Counted from the first letter of the stretch, positions 26,722 through 34,821 are shown. The stretch is 64,000 nt of DNA from Microbulbifer sp. SAOS-129_SWC (GCF_039696035.1 NZ_CP155567.1:1855001-1919000); one strand, 5' to 3'. A program made the numbers and translations. Notes: generated by a model from the sequence alone, not told the origin.

Positions 26722-27570
26722 TCAGGCGCCGATCTTGCGTTCGCCGGAATCTACTGACTGGTAAATCAGGGTGTTGATGGTCATCGGGCCGACGCCACCG
26801 GGCACCGGGGTGTAGGCGGCGACGCGATCCACCAGTGGGGCCAGTTCGATATCGCCGACACCGCCGGGGTGATAGCCGGCGTCGACGACCACGGCGCCGT
26901 CCTTGATCCAGTCCGCCTTGATGAATTCGGGGCGGCCCACCGCGCCGACGACAATATCCGCGCGGGCGATATGTTCAGCCAGGTCCCGGGTACGGGAGTG
27001 GCAGATGGTGACAGTGGCATTCGCGTTCAGCAGCATGGCCGCCATCGGCTTGCCGAGGATCGGGCTGCGACCGACGACGACTGCGTGCTTGCCTTCGAGG
27101 TCAATGTCGTAGGCTTCCAGCAACCGCATGATGCCCTTCGGGGTGGCGCAGCCGTAGGCGTCTTCACCCATGGCCATGCGTCCGAAGCCGAGGCAGGTGA
27201 CGCCATCGACGTCTTTTTGCAGGGCAATGGCATCGAAGCAGGCGCGCTCGTCAATCTGTTCCGGCACCGGGTGCTGCAGCAGGATGCCGTGCACGTTGGC
27301 ATTGGCATTCAGCTCCTCGATCTTGGCCAGCAGCTGCTCCGTGGTGGTAGAGGAGGGCAGCTCCACCTGCAGGGAGTCCATGCCGACGCGGCGGCAGGCA
27401 TTGCCTTTCATTTTGACATAGGTGGCGGAGGCCGGATCGTCGCCGACCAGGATGGTGGCCAGAATCGGTGTCTGGCCACCGCTCTTTTCTTTCAGCGCGG
27501 CGACGCGCGCGGAGAGCTCTTGTTCGGTTTTCTGTGCCAGGGCTTTGCCGTCCAGAACCAGTGCAGACAT
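26722..27570 (-). CDS. folD: Bifunctional methylenetetrahydrofolate dehydrogenase/cyclohydrolase
   Basis: This enzyme interconverts 5,10-methylene- and 10-formyl-tetrahydrofolate with NADP. Signatures are present: [16 protein letters not shown] (catalytic Lys), [47 protein letters not shown] and the final [11 protein letters not shown]. 282 residues is normal. It is divergent from the tRNA cluster, as in Pseudomonas. Confidence 0.95.
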   Translation of the reverse strand: MSALVLDGKALAQKTEQELSARVAALKEKSGGQTPILATILVGDDPASATYVKMKGNACRRVGMDSLQVELPSSTTTEQLLAKIEELNANANVHGILLQHPVPEQIDERACFDAIALQKDVDGVTCLGFGRMAMGEDAYGCATPKGIMRLLEAYDIDLEGKHAVVVGRSPILGKPMAAMLLNANATVTICHSRTRDLAEHIARADIVVGAVGRPEFIKADWIKDGAVVVDAGYHPGGVGDIELAPLVDRVAAYTPVPGGVGPMTINTLIYQSVDSGERKIGA

Positions 27571-27907
27571 AGGGGCTATCTCAACAAGTCTTTAGTCGTG
27601 GGTTGGGGCGCGGATACCTGCTGCTACTTTAATATAGGTACCGCTCCCGCCTGTTGGCGAGTACGGCGCAGTCCGCGGGCCAACCCGGTTGCGAAGCCGG
27701 CTATTTTCGCACAGGCGGCGAATAATTTCGCCACTTGGTCATGCAGTGCGCAACAGGATGAAATTACTGCAAAAAGAATGGCTTAGCGGCGTTGACTCCC
27801 TCCGGGGGTGTCAGTATTATGCGCGCTCTCTCGGGGGCGGTAGCCGACCGATGGGACGCGGGGAGGGAACTTGGCCCCGCTGCCGGATTCTAGGATTTGG
27901 CCTTTTA
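27571..27907. other. 337-bp intergenic region between folD and tRNA-Pro
   Basis: No gene is supported. It holds the tRNA promoter (listed separately), the GC-rich 5' leader of the tRNA transcript and presumably the folD promoter on the other strand. Confidence 0.6.
27792..27820 (+). promoter_or_regulatory. Sigma70 promoter for the tRNA operon
   Basis: TTGACT, 17-base spacer, TATTAT: a near-consensus promoter, followed by a GC-rich discriminator (GCGCGCTC) typical of stringently controlled stable-RNA genes. tRNA-Pro begins about 80 bases past the predicted start. Confidence 0.75.
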
Positions 27908-27984
27908 CGGGGCATAGCGCAGTCTGGTAGCGCGCCTGCTTTGGGAGCAGGATGTCGGGGGTTCGAATCCCTCTGCCCCGACCA
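27908..27984 (+). tRNA. tRNA-Pro (TGG)
   Basis: A complete cloverleaf with encoded CCA. The acceptor stem CGGGGCA/TGCCCCG pairs fully, the T-loop GTTCGAATC is normal, and the anticodon loop TTTGGGA gives TGG. Confidence 0.97.
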
Positions 27985-28002
27985 GATTTACCGGGTTTTC
28001 TT

Positions 28003-28079
28003 GCGCCCGTAGCTCAGCTGGATAGAGCATCCGCCTTCTAAGCGGATGGTCGCAGGTTCGAGTCCTGCCGGGTGCGCCA
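28003..28079 (+). tRNA. tRNA-Arg (TCT)
   Basis: The acceptor stem GCGCCCG pairs with CGGGTGC (one G-T), CCA is encoded, and the anticodon loop CTTCTAA gives TCT. The 212-bp gap that follows before tRNA-His contains no gene I can support. Confidence 0.97.
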
Positions 28080-28291
28080 ACCTTTTGGTTGTGCGATGAG
28101 TCTTGGCAGGTTCCATTGAATCCGCTGCCAGATTGTAGTCGCAGGACTATTCCGGCCAGTCAGCACAGCTGGCTGGCACCAGGAAGAACGCGAAGCGGTG
28201 CTTCGCAAACGTTCGACCTGGCCCTGCCGGGCCTTGTGCCAGGCAGTTACTTCAGCGTCGCCACAAGGCGTTGAGACATAGCACTTTCAAT

Positions 28292-28368
28292 GGTGGCCGT
28301 AGCTCAGTTGGTAGAGCACAGGATTGTGGCTCCTGAGGTCGCGGGTTCGATCCCCGTCGGCCACCCCA
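28292..28368 (+). tRNA. tRNA-His (GTG), probable phage attachment site
   Basis: The extra 5' G (-1) typical of tRNA-His is encoded at 28292, the anticodon loop is ATTGTGG (GTG), and CCA is encoded. The phage integrase begins about 105 bp downstream, so the 3' half of this tRNA is the likely attB/attL core. The right attachment site is outside the window. Confidence 0.95.
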
Positions 28369-28400
28369 TATATTTCCTTGTTAAATCAAGGACTTAGAAA

Positions 28401-28423
28401 CTCCGCCTAGTGCGGGGTTTTTT
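28401..28423 (+). terminator. Intrinsic terminator after tRNA-His
   Basis: A 6-bp stem CTCCGC/GCGGGG (one T-G pair) with loop CTAGT is followed by TTTTTT. It would end the tRNA transcript before the convergent int gene. Confidence 0.65.
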
Positions 28424-28436
28424 CGTTTCAGTCCCT

Positions 28437-28462
28437 AGTGTACGAATTCAGTGTACGAATTC
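28437..28462. repeat. 13-bp perfect tandem repeat by int
   Basis: AGTGTACGAATTC occurs twice in direct succession ten bases past the end of the int gene (int stop side). Such short repeats near an attachment site can be integrase arm sites; this is inferred. Confidence 0.5.
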
Positions 28463-28472
28463 TTGCCTCAAT

Positions 28473-29507
28473 CTAACTTGAGGTTTCCCGTTTGGCCCTG
28501 TTCAGCGAGACCACACGGTCCGGTCTACGGTTGTAGCGTTCGGCCATCGAGCGGGTTTTGTGGCCGGTGAACTGTTGCACGTCACCGTCGAAATCTGACG
28601 CCGCTTTGATCTTCAGGTCGTGGAAGCGGAAGCGCTCCTGGAGGGCGCCGGCCTCGAGGGCGGCGCGTTGCTCGCGTTGCCACACGGCGTTGAATCCGGT
28701 GCGGGTGTAGCGGCGGCCGGTGCGGCTGCGCAGGATGTGGGTGGTCTGTATCTGCGCCTCGGTATTGGTGGCCAGGGCGCGCTCTACGGCGTCGTGCAGG
28801 GCGGGGCTCCACAGCTTCAACTGCTGCTTGCCGGTCTTGGCCTGGACGATCAGCAGGCCGTCTTCCTGGATGTCCTTGCGGGTGAGCGCCAGTACGTCCT
28901 GCTGGCGGGCGGCGCACAGGTAGGCGATCTCCATGGCGCACTGGTGCACCGCGTGGCCGCGCTCGCCGAGCCAGCGCCAGAATGCCTCATACTCCCAGTC
29001 TTCGACATAGCGACCGCCCGGTCCCTCCGGCAGTGGGCGCACGGCGGTGGTGGGGTCCTCGATGGTGACGAAGCCCCGCGCCTTGCCCCATTTCATCAGG
29101 ATACCGAGGAAGGTGCGCTCGCGGTTGGCGGCGGCTGGGTGCTTGTTGCCGCGGGCGTCCAGGTACAGCTGCACCAGCGGGCTGGTGATGGCATCCGGGG
29201 ACATCTCCCCGAACGACTCGCGGACCTGCTTGCTGTAGCGCTCGTAGTCCTGCTGGGTAGCGGGCTTCAGGTGCTTGGTGTACTGGGGGCTGGCGAAGTA
29301 GAGCTCGATCAGGTCGGCGACGGTGAAGGTCTTCTGCACCAGATCGGCGAGGTAGCGTTCGTAGGCGGCCCAGACCTCCGAATTGCTGGCGTCCGGCCCG
29401 GCGATATGCCGGGTGGGATCGCCCTTCTTGCGGACCCGGTAACCCCCTTTGTAGCGCGCCACGTGCGGTGGCATCCAGGCGTTTTCTGGTTTGCGTTGTC
29501 TGCCCAT
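28473..29507 (-). CDS. int: Phage tyrosine recombinase (integrase)
   Basis: 344 residues: an N-terminal arm-binding part, a core-binding domain with TFTVADLIELYFASPQY, and a catalytic domain with Arg in YLCAARQQDVL, the box FHDLKIKAASD (Lys at the usual second Arg, a variant common in phage integrases), and nucleophile Tyr in HKTRSMAERYNRR. It catalyses site-specific integration and excision, here probably at tRNA-His. It is the last gene of the leftward operon, and the small DUF4224 gene lies two genes upstream. Confidence 0.93.
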   Translation of the reverse strand: MGRQRKPENAWMPPHVARYKGGYRVRKKGDPTRHIAGPDASNSEVWAAYERYLADLVQKTFTVADLIELYFASPQYTKHLKPATQQDYERYSKQVRESFGEMSPDAITSPLVQLYLDARGNKHPAAANRERTFLGILMKWGKARGFVTIEDPTTAVRPLPEGPGGRYVEDWEYEAFWRWLGERGHAVHQCAMEIAYLCAARQQDVLALTRKDIQEDGLLIVQAKTGKQQLKLWSPALHDAVERALATNTEAQIQTTHILRSRTGRRYTRTGFNAVWQREQRAALEAGALQERFRFHDLKIKAASDFDGDVQQFTGHKTRSMAERYNRRPDRVVSLNRAKRETSS

Positions 29508-29516
29508 TCCGATTTC

Positions 29517-29786
29517 TTATTTGTTGTTGAATTCTGCTTCGATATCGTCAGCGATATTCCTTAGCCAGTTTGTGACAACTGTGGTGGTATCGCTGTTTGG
29601 ATTTCTAGTGATGCACTCTCTGCAAAGGTCACGCAAGGTTACGGACGCGGTGAAGGTACCGCTGGCTTCAGTTATGGCTATTTCGGGTTGTTGTCCCTCG
29701 ACAGCGAAACCAGTGTCATCGGCATCAGGAAGCCACAACTCAGCATTTAGTTCTATGGCCAGATCTTCTTCGTATTTGATTTTCAT
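29517..29786 (-). CDS. Hypothetical phage protein
   Basis: 89 residues (start 29786, MKIKYEEDLAIELNAELWLP). Acidic, no motif recognised. The ATG shares one base with the stop of the upstream DUF4224 gene, evidence that it is translated in the same operon. The longer ORF to 29888 is a frame extension into that gene. Confidence 0.5.
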   Translation of the reverse strand: MKIKYEEDLAIELNAELWLPDADDTGFAVEGQQPEIAITEASGTFTASVTLRDLCRECITRNPNSDTTTVVTNWLRNIADDIEAEFNNK

Positions 29787-30025
29787 TAGCTGGCAATCGG
29801 TAGTTTGAACCCCGAAGGCAGGGTACTGCCGTTGGCGGCCGGAGTCGAGTTGACGCGGGCGAGTGCAGCCTGGTTGACCATATCCCAAGTCAGCGCTGGC
29901 CTGCCGTCCCTGCGGCGCACGTAGGGGATGCGGTTGGCGTCCAGCACCTGCTTCTGCGCCTCCGGGTTGTCGGCCGGGGCGCCGGTGAGGCGGGCGATCT
30001 CGGCTTTGGTGAGTAGGTTGCTCAT
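29786..30025 (-). CDS. DUF4224 protein (integrase-associated)
   Basis: 79 residues, MSNLLTKAEIARLTGAPADN...RIPYVRRRDGRPALTW, which fits the DUF4224 family of small phage proteins often encoded beside integrases; a DNA-binding/excisionase-like role is possible but unproven. ATG 30025 chosen over the ATG at 30040. Confidence 0.65.
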   Translation of the reverse strand: MSNLLTKAEIARLTGAPADNPEAQKQVLDANRIPYVRRRDGRPALTWDMVNQAALARVNSTPAANGSTLPSGFKLPIAS

Positions 30026-30029
30026 CGCT

Positions 30030-30395
30030 CTATCCCGCAAACATATCTATCTGATCATCCGGGCCGCGCACGGCTCGGAAATATACTGGCTCATTGCGTA
30101 CGCTGGGCTGCGCATATCGGTAATCGTCTCCCTCGGCATCCTGGTCCCGCGTGGCGGGCGGGCAGCGATAGACGCCCTCGACAAAGGTCGGCTCCAGCTC
30201 GATGAGATGCCCGGAATTTATATGGCCATCATCGTATGGGCGCCCGTCTTGCAATCCCCAGCGCTCACATTCAAAACCGCCTGTCGACCAGTCTTTGCAG
30301 GGTGTAAAGTGCTCGATAACGCGCAGGGAATATTTCCAGCAGCGAATAGAGCCGATGGGGCGCAGGAACTGACCAACATCCGGTAGTTTGTTCAT
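30030..30395 (-). CDS. Hypothetical phage protein ending in a beta-clamp-type motif
   Basis: 121 residues of unknown fold (WKYSLRVIEHFTPCKDWSTGGFECERWG early part). The last residues are DDQIDMFAG. Q-I-D-M-F resembles the clamp-binding pentapeptide of DnaE (QADMF), so it may bind the host replication clamp. The next upstream gene ends in the same way. Overlaps and spacing fit the leftward operon. Confidence 0.5.
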   Translation of the reverse strand: MNKLPDVGQFLRPIGSIRCWKYSLRVIEHFTPCKDWSTGGFECERWGLQDGRPYDDGHINSGHLIELEPTFVEGVYRCPPATRDQDAEGDDYRYAQPSVRNEPVYFRAVRGPDDQIDMFAG

Positions 30396-30398
30396 TTT

Positions 30399-30671
30399 CT
30401 ATCCCGCAAACATATCCAACTGCTTTTCGGCTGTTGGAGGCACTGTAAGGCTCGCAGTACTCCGTGACTTGCGCGGCAGGGTAGGTGGTAGCCCTGGGAC
30501 ACAAGTAATGCCCAGATAGCGGGCCTGCGCTATCGCATCCCGTGCCGATACCCGATAGCTACGCTCCAGGTTGCGTTTGGGCAGGTACTCGCGGAGGCTC
30601 CTCAGGCAGTCCGTTACCGCTTCCTGGTAGTCTTCTTCGGGCCAGTCGTTAAAGAACTCGGCGGCGATCAC
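30399..30671 (-). CDS. Hypothetical phage protein ending in a beta-clamp-type motif
   Basis: 90 residues, start GTG 30671. The N-terminal part (FFNDWPEEDYQEAVTDCLRSL) is helical and acidic; the middle is Arg/Pro-rich, and the end is EKQLDMFAG, a match to the sliding-clamp motif QL(S/D)xF. The DNA of this 3' end is nearly the same as that of the next gene downstream, so one may have been copied from the other. Confidence 0.5.
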   Translation of the reverse strand: MIAAEFFNDWPEEDYQEAVTDCLRSLREYLPKRNLERSYRVSARDAIAQARYLGITCVPGLPPTLPRKSRSTASLTVPPTAEKQLDMFAG

Positions 30672-30677
30672 GACTCG

Positions 30678-30923
30678 CTACTCCTTGCCCAGCGGCTGAG
30701 GGCCGCGCGGTTCGTGGGGAATAAAGCCGCTACCGGCGCTGCCATTCATTTTCACCCCGGTAGCCTTGATGAAATCCACTTCCACCTTGGCAGAGTTGAT
30801 GATGGTCTGGGCCGTGTCGCTGATGGCCTTGGCGCGGTCCAGATCCATCGGGTTTTCCTCATCCTGCAGCGCCTCGAGGGTGGCGAACAAATGGTTACGC
30901 AGGTCTTCAATTTTGTTTTTCAC
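30678..30923 (-). CDS. Hypothetical phage protein (small helical)
   Basis: 81 residues (KNKIEDLRNHLFATLEALQDEENP, then an amphipathic helix and a Gly/Pro tail GFIPHEPRGPQPLG). Similar short proteins are common next to phage HNH genes. Function unknown. Confidence 0.5.
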   Translation of the reverse strand: MKNKIEDLRNHLFATLEALQDEENPMDLDRAKAISDTAQTIINSAKVEVDFIKATGVKMNGSAGSGFIPHEPRGPQPLGKE

Positions 30924-30924
30924 G

Positions 30925-31560
30925 TTAGCCTCTCTTGTTGATCTGGCGCTGTAGGGCGCCCTTCAATTGGCAGATTTCGGCCAGCTCCTTCGGTAGGCGG
31001 TGCACTGTGTTGCGGCGCATATTGTCCGCGCGGCTGATGCACTCGAGGTTGTCCGGGCGGATGTCGGTCTTGTCGCCGTTGCGGAACACGATCATGTGCC
31101 CCCGTGGCAGTGGCCCGTTGCGCGCTTCCCACAGCAGGATGTGTACCATCTTCCAGTCCCGCGGCGGGTAGCCGGTGTCGCTGACCTTGCGCTGCAGGTA
31201 GCCGTCCTTGGTCAGGCGCTCGCTGCCGATCGGCTTCCAGGTGTGCGGCCTGTGCCCGGGCTTGAATCGGGTCTTGTGCGCATCGCCGCCGGCCTGCCAG
31301 CCCTTCACGCCTTTGTTGTGCGGAGTGTTGCCCTTCTTGAAGCGGGTCTTCGCTCCACGGGTGTCGCCTTTCCGGAGCCGGCCCGCGACCGTGCGGGTGT
31401 AATATTCGACGCTCTTCCTCAGGCGCAGCTGGTAGGCCTTGCCGTTGATCGAGGATTCGCTGCGACCGAGCGCGCGGGCCACGTTTGCGGTGGGCTGGTG
31501 CGGGTAGATCGCGCGCAGCTGTGCCAGCTCGGCTTCGCACCAGGGGTTGCGGGATTTCAC
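30925..31560 (-). CDS. HNH endonuclease (homing-type)
   Basis: 211 residues. The N-terminus is a Myb/SANT-like helix-turn-helix (WCEAELAQLRAIYPHQPTANVARALGRSESSI), followed by basic linkers and an HNH nuclease domain (VHILLWEARNGPLPRGHMIVFRNGDKTDIRPDNLECIS). Free-standing HNH enzymes of this form cut DNA and spread into phage genomes. It overlaps the next gene upstream by four bases, so it is fixed in the operon. Confidence 0.8.
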   Translation of the reverse strand: MKSRNPWCEAELAQLRAIYPHQPTANVARALGRSESSINGKAYQLRLRKSVEYYTRTVAGRLRKGDTRGAKTRFKKGNTPHNKGVKGWQAGGDAHKTRFKPGHRPHTWKPIGSERLTKDGYLQRKVSDTGYPPRDWKMVHILLWEARNGPLPRGHMIVFRNGDKTDIRPDNLECISRADNMRRNTVHRLPKELAEICQLKGALQRQINKRG

Positions 31561-31778
31561 GCGGCGCCCTCCGGTTTGCGTAGCAGGTGATACAAGGCGG
31601 CTTCACCGGCGTGCTGTGTGCACAGGGCGATGCCGTTGAGCGTGAAGCGGGCCATGCGGCCACAGCGGTTGTTGCGGCCCTGGAAGTAGTGGGTGCCGGT
31701 GGAGCGCACGATTCGACAGCAGCGCTGTTCCCTCCAGCGCTTTGGTTCCTTTGGCAGGTTCAACTGCAGGATTTTCAT
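31557..31778 (-). CDS. Hypothetical Cys-rich phage protein
   Basis: 73 residues with conserved-looking Cys residues (CCRIV, NNRCGRMA, ALCTQHAGEA), possibly a zinc ribbon. Start ATG 31778, overlapping the stop of the methyltransferase gene. No function is known. Confidence 0.5.
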   Translation of the reverse strand: MKILQLNLPKEPKRWREQRCCRIVRSTGTHYFQGRNNRCGRMARFTLNGIALCTQHAGEAALYHLLRKPEGAA

Positions 31779-32296
31779 GGCGCTATCCCGTTGGTGCGGC
31801 GATCGATGTAGGTACCTCTGGAGCTCATCTTCTGCAGGGCGTCTGCGCACCCTTGGCCGAATGCGAGCATGGCGGTACCGGCGCCGCAACGGCTTCGTTT
31901 ATGTTGGTTTTCTCGGCCGGGAGTGAATTGCACTCTCCCCTTCATGAAAAGTATTGCCGCACATGCAGTCATCGCCTCCTGAAACCAGGCCGCATCGGTT
32001 CGACTGAATACCAGGGCAATGCCGCATCCGTGGTCAACCATGCGCCGGATCCATTGGGGTGTGTCACGGCCGTAGGGCGGGTTCAACCAGACGCGACCGA
32101 ACCACGGCTTACTCAGTCCATCGTCGAAGACCGTGTACTTCACTTCAGCCGGGACTGCGGTTTCAGCATCATGTGGTGAGCTCGGGTCTAGGTCGAAGTC
32201 GATTCCAAGCTCCTCGAATATCCACGCGGGCGTGTACCACTCGACGCTTTTTCTCGGGCTTCTGTCTGCCTGGGTGTTGGTAAACAAACCGTCCAT
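31775..32296 (-). CDS. Phage DNA N6-adenine methyltransferase
   Basis: 173 residues with the phage Dam family pattern: WYTPAWIFEELGIDFDLDPSS near the N-terminus and the catalytic NPPYGRD motif (about residue 71). It would methylate adenine in phage DNA, possibly to evade host restriction. It has no cognate restriction gene nearby. Confidence 0.85.
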   Translation of the reverse strand: MDGLFTNTQADRSPRKSVEWYTPAWIFEELGIDFDLDPSSPHDAETAVPAEVKYTVFDDGLSKPWFGRVWLNPPYGRDTPQWIRRMVDHGCGIALVFSRTDAAWFQEAMTACAAILFMKGRVQFTPGRENQHKRSRCGAGTAMLAFGQGCADALQKMSSRGTYIDRRTNGIAP

Positions 32297-32301
32297 CGCT
32301 A

Positions 32302-32664
32302 TTACGCTGCCTCCGGTACCGGCATTGCAGGCACACCCATATTCGCCCGCACCAGCGCCTCCCGTTGAACGTCTGCATCCCAGCGGCAGAAATCCAGAAA
32401 GCTTTGGAAGCTGTCGCCATACTCCAAATAGCGACGGTAGCGCTGCTGGCTCTTGGTGAGATTGCGTACCTTGCCCATGCCGAGATATGACACTCGCCAG
32501 GTCGGGTGGCAGCTGGCAATGACACCGGGCTTTTCATCATCGAAGTTGACACCGATATAGTGGCCGCGGTCCTCGGCTATGACACCGGGGCGGCCAGCGA
32601 CCACGACGCGGCGGCCGATGCAGGCGGGGACGTTGTATTGGTTCTGGACGTACTCGCAGATCAC
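32302..32664 (-). CDS. Hypothetical phage protein
   Basis: 120 residues: an SH3-like or KOW-like N-terminal half (IGRRVVVAGRPGVIAEDRGHYIGVNFDDEKPG) and a helical, basic C-terminal half. A nucleic-acid role is plausible but unproven. Overlaps its upstream neighbour by four bases. Confidence 0.5.
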   Translation of the reverse strand: MICEYVQNQYNVPACIGRRVVVAGRPGVIAEDRGHYIGVNFDDEKPGVIASCHPTWRVSYLGMGKVRNLTKSQQRYRRYLEYGDSFQSFLDFCRWDADVQREALVRANMGVPAMPVPEAA

Positions 32665-32954
32665 GATTGCACCTCATTATCTGTTCCGAGAAAGCCCACC
32701 CAGTCGCAGCGATTGCATGCCCAGCACTGGCCATATTCCGGGCGCGGCGACCCGATAGCCTCCAGCGCTCCCTCTGGGTGCTGGCCGTCTTTGCAAAACA
32801 CCTGATATTCGTAACTGATTTCCGTGGTGAACTCGAAGGTTTCGCCACAGTGGTGGCATTCCTGCTCGTGCGTCTTGTCCTCGTCATAGCCGTAACCATC
32901 GTCGTGGTTGATTTCCTGGGGCTCACGGCAGTTTGGGCAGTTAACATCGCTCAC
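32661..32954 (-). CDS. Zinc-ribbon hypothetical phage protein
   Basis: 97 residues with three Cys pairs: CPNC at the N-terminus, CHHC, and CWACNRC near the C-terminus, suggesting two zinc-binding sites. Acidic overall. Function not known. It overlaps the upstream gene by four bases. Confidence 0.55.
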   Translation of the reverse strand: MSDVNCPNCREPQEINHDDGYGYDEDKTHEQECHHCGETFEFTTEISYEYQVFCKDGQHPEGALEAIGSPRPEYGQCWACNRCDWVGFLGTDNEVQS

Positions 32955-33400
32955 GATTGCGCCTCCCCAGTCTCAGGCGGCGCGGGGCGACGGACCGCTT
33001 TGATGCTGTCGAGGGTCACCGCGCCACCAGTGGTGCTTTCCAGTCGGCACTGGTGGATTTTGAGCATGTACAGCGGAATGACGGAATCACGGTCCGTGTT
33101 GTTGTAGAAGCTGCCCTCTTCCTCAGCTCCGTATTGGACCTGATAGCCATTGGTGTATCCCACAAAAAATAGCTGATCGTGCAACTGCTCTGGGGGCTGC
33201 TCGGGTGCGTGCGCGGTAAAAGCCGGGTCTACTTCATCGAGAAAATCTTCTTCTTCTCGCGTTACTACAACATGCACCTGCATGCCTGGAAGTTCTGCTA
33301 TGGCAAACCGCTCCTCGCATATGTAGGGTTTTGCGCGCATTTCAGCCACGTTTTTTTTAATTTCAGACTGAACTGCTTTGTTGTTGATATTGAGCTTCAC
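32951..33400 (-). CDS. Hypothetical phage protein with shared C-terminal tail
   Basis: 149 residues, start GTG 33400 overlapping the upstream stop by four bases (GTGA). The last residues RPAPPETGEAQS recur almost exactly at the end of the gene at 33831, and the DNA is nearly identical over about 35 bases. The body is unrecognised. Confidence 0.5.
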   Translation of the reverse strand: MKLNINNKAVQSEIKKNVAEMRAKPYICEERFAIAELPGMQVHVVVTREEEDFLDEVDPAFTAHAPEQPPEQLHDQLFFVGYTNGYQVQYGAEEEGSFYNNTDRDSVIPLYMLKIHQCRLESTTGGAVTLDSIKAVRRPAPPETGEAQS

Positions 33401-33834
33401 GGTTTGTCTCCTTGCTCCGGCTTCGCCGCTATGGAGGGGGCGACTATCGAATCTGGCAGGCGACGCAACCATGATTCGATTGATTGCCCAATATATTCGC
33501 GCCGATAATCGGCGATAAGCCGCTCGCGCCAATCCTCCGGCACCTGCGATGCTGGCTGGGGGCGCTCCGCGATCAGTCGATCGATTGCCTCTAGCGCTAG
33601 TGATTCCTCGGTTCCATCGCCATCCAGCGAGTCCATATCTACGCCCAATTCCCGGGCCACTTTTGCGACTACTTCAAGGGCAAAAGGCTCCTGCTCTACC
33701 TGCTGGGATTGCAATCCGGCCTCTATCGCGTGCTGTAAATACTCGGCCGTCTTGCGTGGATAACCCTCCAGGATTGCCCCGTTTACAAGCCTTATTACTG
33801 CGTTTTGCGCTTCCCGCATCTTGTCGTTACTCAT
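33397..33834 (-). CDS. Hypothetical phage protein
   Basis: 145 residues. The first residues MSNDKMREA match the start of the upstream neighbour (MSNDKIREA), another sign of local duplication. Helical and acidic with a conserved-looking WRERLIADYRREYIG. No function assigned. Confidence 0.5.
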   Translation of the reverse strand: MSNDKMREAQNAVIRLVNGAILEGYPRKTAEYLQHAIEAGLQSQQVEQEPFALEVVAKVARELGVDMDSLDGDGTEESLALEAIDRLIAERPQPASQVPEDWRERLIADYRREYIGQSIESWLRRLPDSIVAPSIAAKPEQGDKP

Positions 33835-34160
33835 GATTGCACCTCCCCAGTCTCAGGCGGCGCGGGGCGGGTTAGGCCGGTGGGCGTCCAATGGGTAACA
33901 CCCCAATCGTGCGGAGATGTGTTCACGACCTCCCAACGCCACAGGCCGACGCCTGCACCATTGAGGCACCACAAATTACCTTCGCAATCTGCGTCATCCC
34001 GGGTGGGCAGTTGTTCTTTGCAGCTGATCCACTCCCGCTTCTCCTCTATGGAGTGGGCGGCCTTCAGGCAGCCCAATGCTGCTTCAGCCATTTCATCAAA
34101 ACCGTGCAATTGCCAATTTTCCAAATGTTCCAGCGCTTCCCGTATCTTGTCGTTACTCAC
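33831..34160 (-). CDS. DUF551-like phage protein
   Basis: 109 residues. The segment REWISCKEQLPTRDD...VTHWTPTGL matches the DUF551 family, common in phage operons and without known function. Its C-terminal tail RPAPPETGEVQS is shared with the gene at 32951. Confidence 0.6.
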   Translation of the reverse strand: MSNDKIREALEHLENWQLHGFDEMAEAALGCLKAAHSIEEKREWISCKEQLPTRDDADCEGNLWCLNGAGVGLWRWEVVNTSPHDWGVTHWTPTGLTRPAPPETGEVQS

Positions 34161-34675
34161 GCTGCTTTCTCCTCTTGCCCAACCGGCTTCAGATGCCGGT
34201 TCTGAATAAACACCTGCAGGTATTCCTCAGCCCGGTTCATATAGGCCTCTTGGTCCTGCTTCTTGTCCTGGTTGCTGTTGGGCAGGATCTCGGCGATCCA
34301 GCCCCAGTCGATGATGAATTTCTCGTTCACCTCGCCGCGTACTTTTTCCAGCGCCGGCTGTACGTCTTCGGCCAGGTCGTTGATGCGCTGGCCCTTGCCG
34401 ATGAAGAAGTGGTGCGCGGTGTCGATGTCGCCGCGCCAGTCCCGGATGATCACCACGACCATCACCAGCCAGTTGTGCTGCAGCCTGCGGATCAGGTGGT
34501 CGGCGTTGCCGAGGCTGGCGAGTGTGCGCATGGTGGGCAGGCTGGCGTCGATGCCGAGCTTTGCGGTGCCGTCGTCTTCTAGGCCGTTGCTCTCCATGGC
34601 GATCAGGCGCAGGCCGCGCATCAGGCTGTTGATGTGCCTGCCCTTTGGCTGCCACGCCCGTTTGTTCCTGCTCAT
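34157..34675 (-). CDS. Hypothetical phage protein
   Basis: 172 residues; the middle is helical with a hydrophobic stretch (NWLVMVVVIIRDWRGDIDTAHHFFIGKG) that may be buried rather than membrane-spanning. No family recognised. ATGA-type overlaps with both neighbours. Confidence 0.5.
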   Translation of the reverse strand: MSRNKRAWQPKGRHINSLMRGLRLIAMESNGLEDDGTAKLGIDASLPTMRTLASLGNADHLIRRLQHNWLVMVVVIIRDWRGDIDTAHHFFIGKGQRINDLAEDVQPALEKVRGEVNEKFIIDWGWIAEILPNSNQDKKQDQEAYMNRAEEYLQVFIQNRHLKPVGQEEKAA

Positions 34676-34821
34676 GCCATATGGCCCAGGTAGTAGCCGA
34701 GGCCGATGATGACAACGGCGTACATCAGGCCCGCGAGCGCGAGTGCGCGAAAGCTGGGTGCCGGTTCGTGTTGCCTGCGCTGGATTTCCTGCAGCCAGTC
34801 GAAGCCGTCGTTATTGTTCAT
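34672..34821 (-). CDS. Small membrane protein downstream of DGR reverse transcriptase
   Basis: 49 residues; I took ATG 34821, which overlaps the RT stop (34818-34820). One membrane helix is at residues 28-46 (ALAGLMYAVVIIGLGYYLG). The reading frame's long upstream extension is antisense-type shadow of the RT and was dropped. Function unknown; its coupling to the RT is notable. Confidence 0.5.
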   Translation of the reverse strand: MNNNDGFDWLQEIQRRQHEPAPSFRALALAGLMYAVVIIGLGYYLGHMA

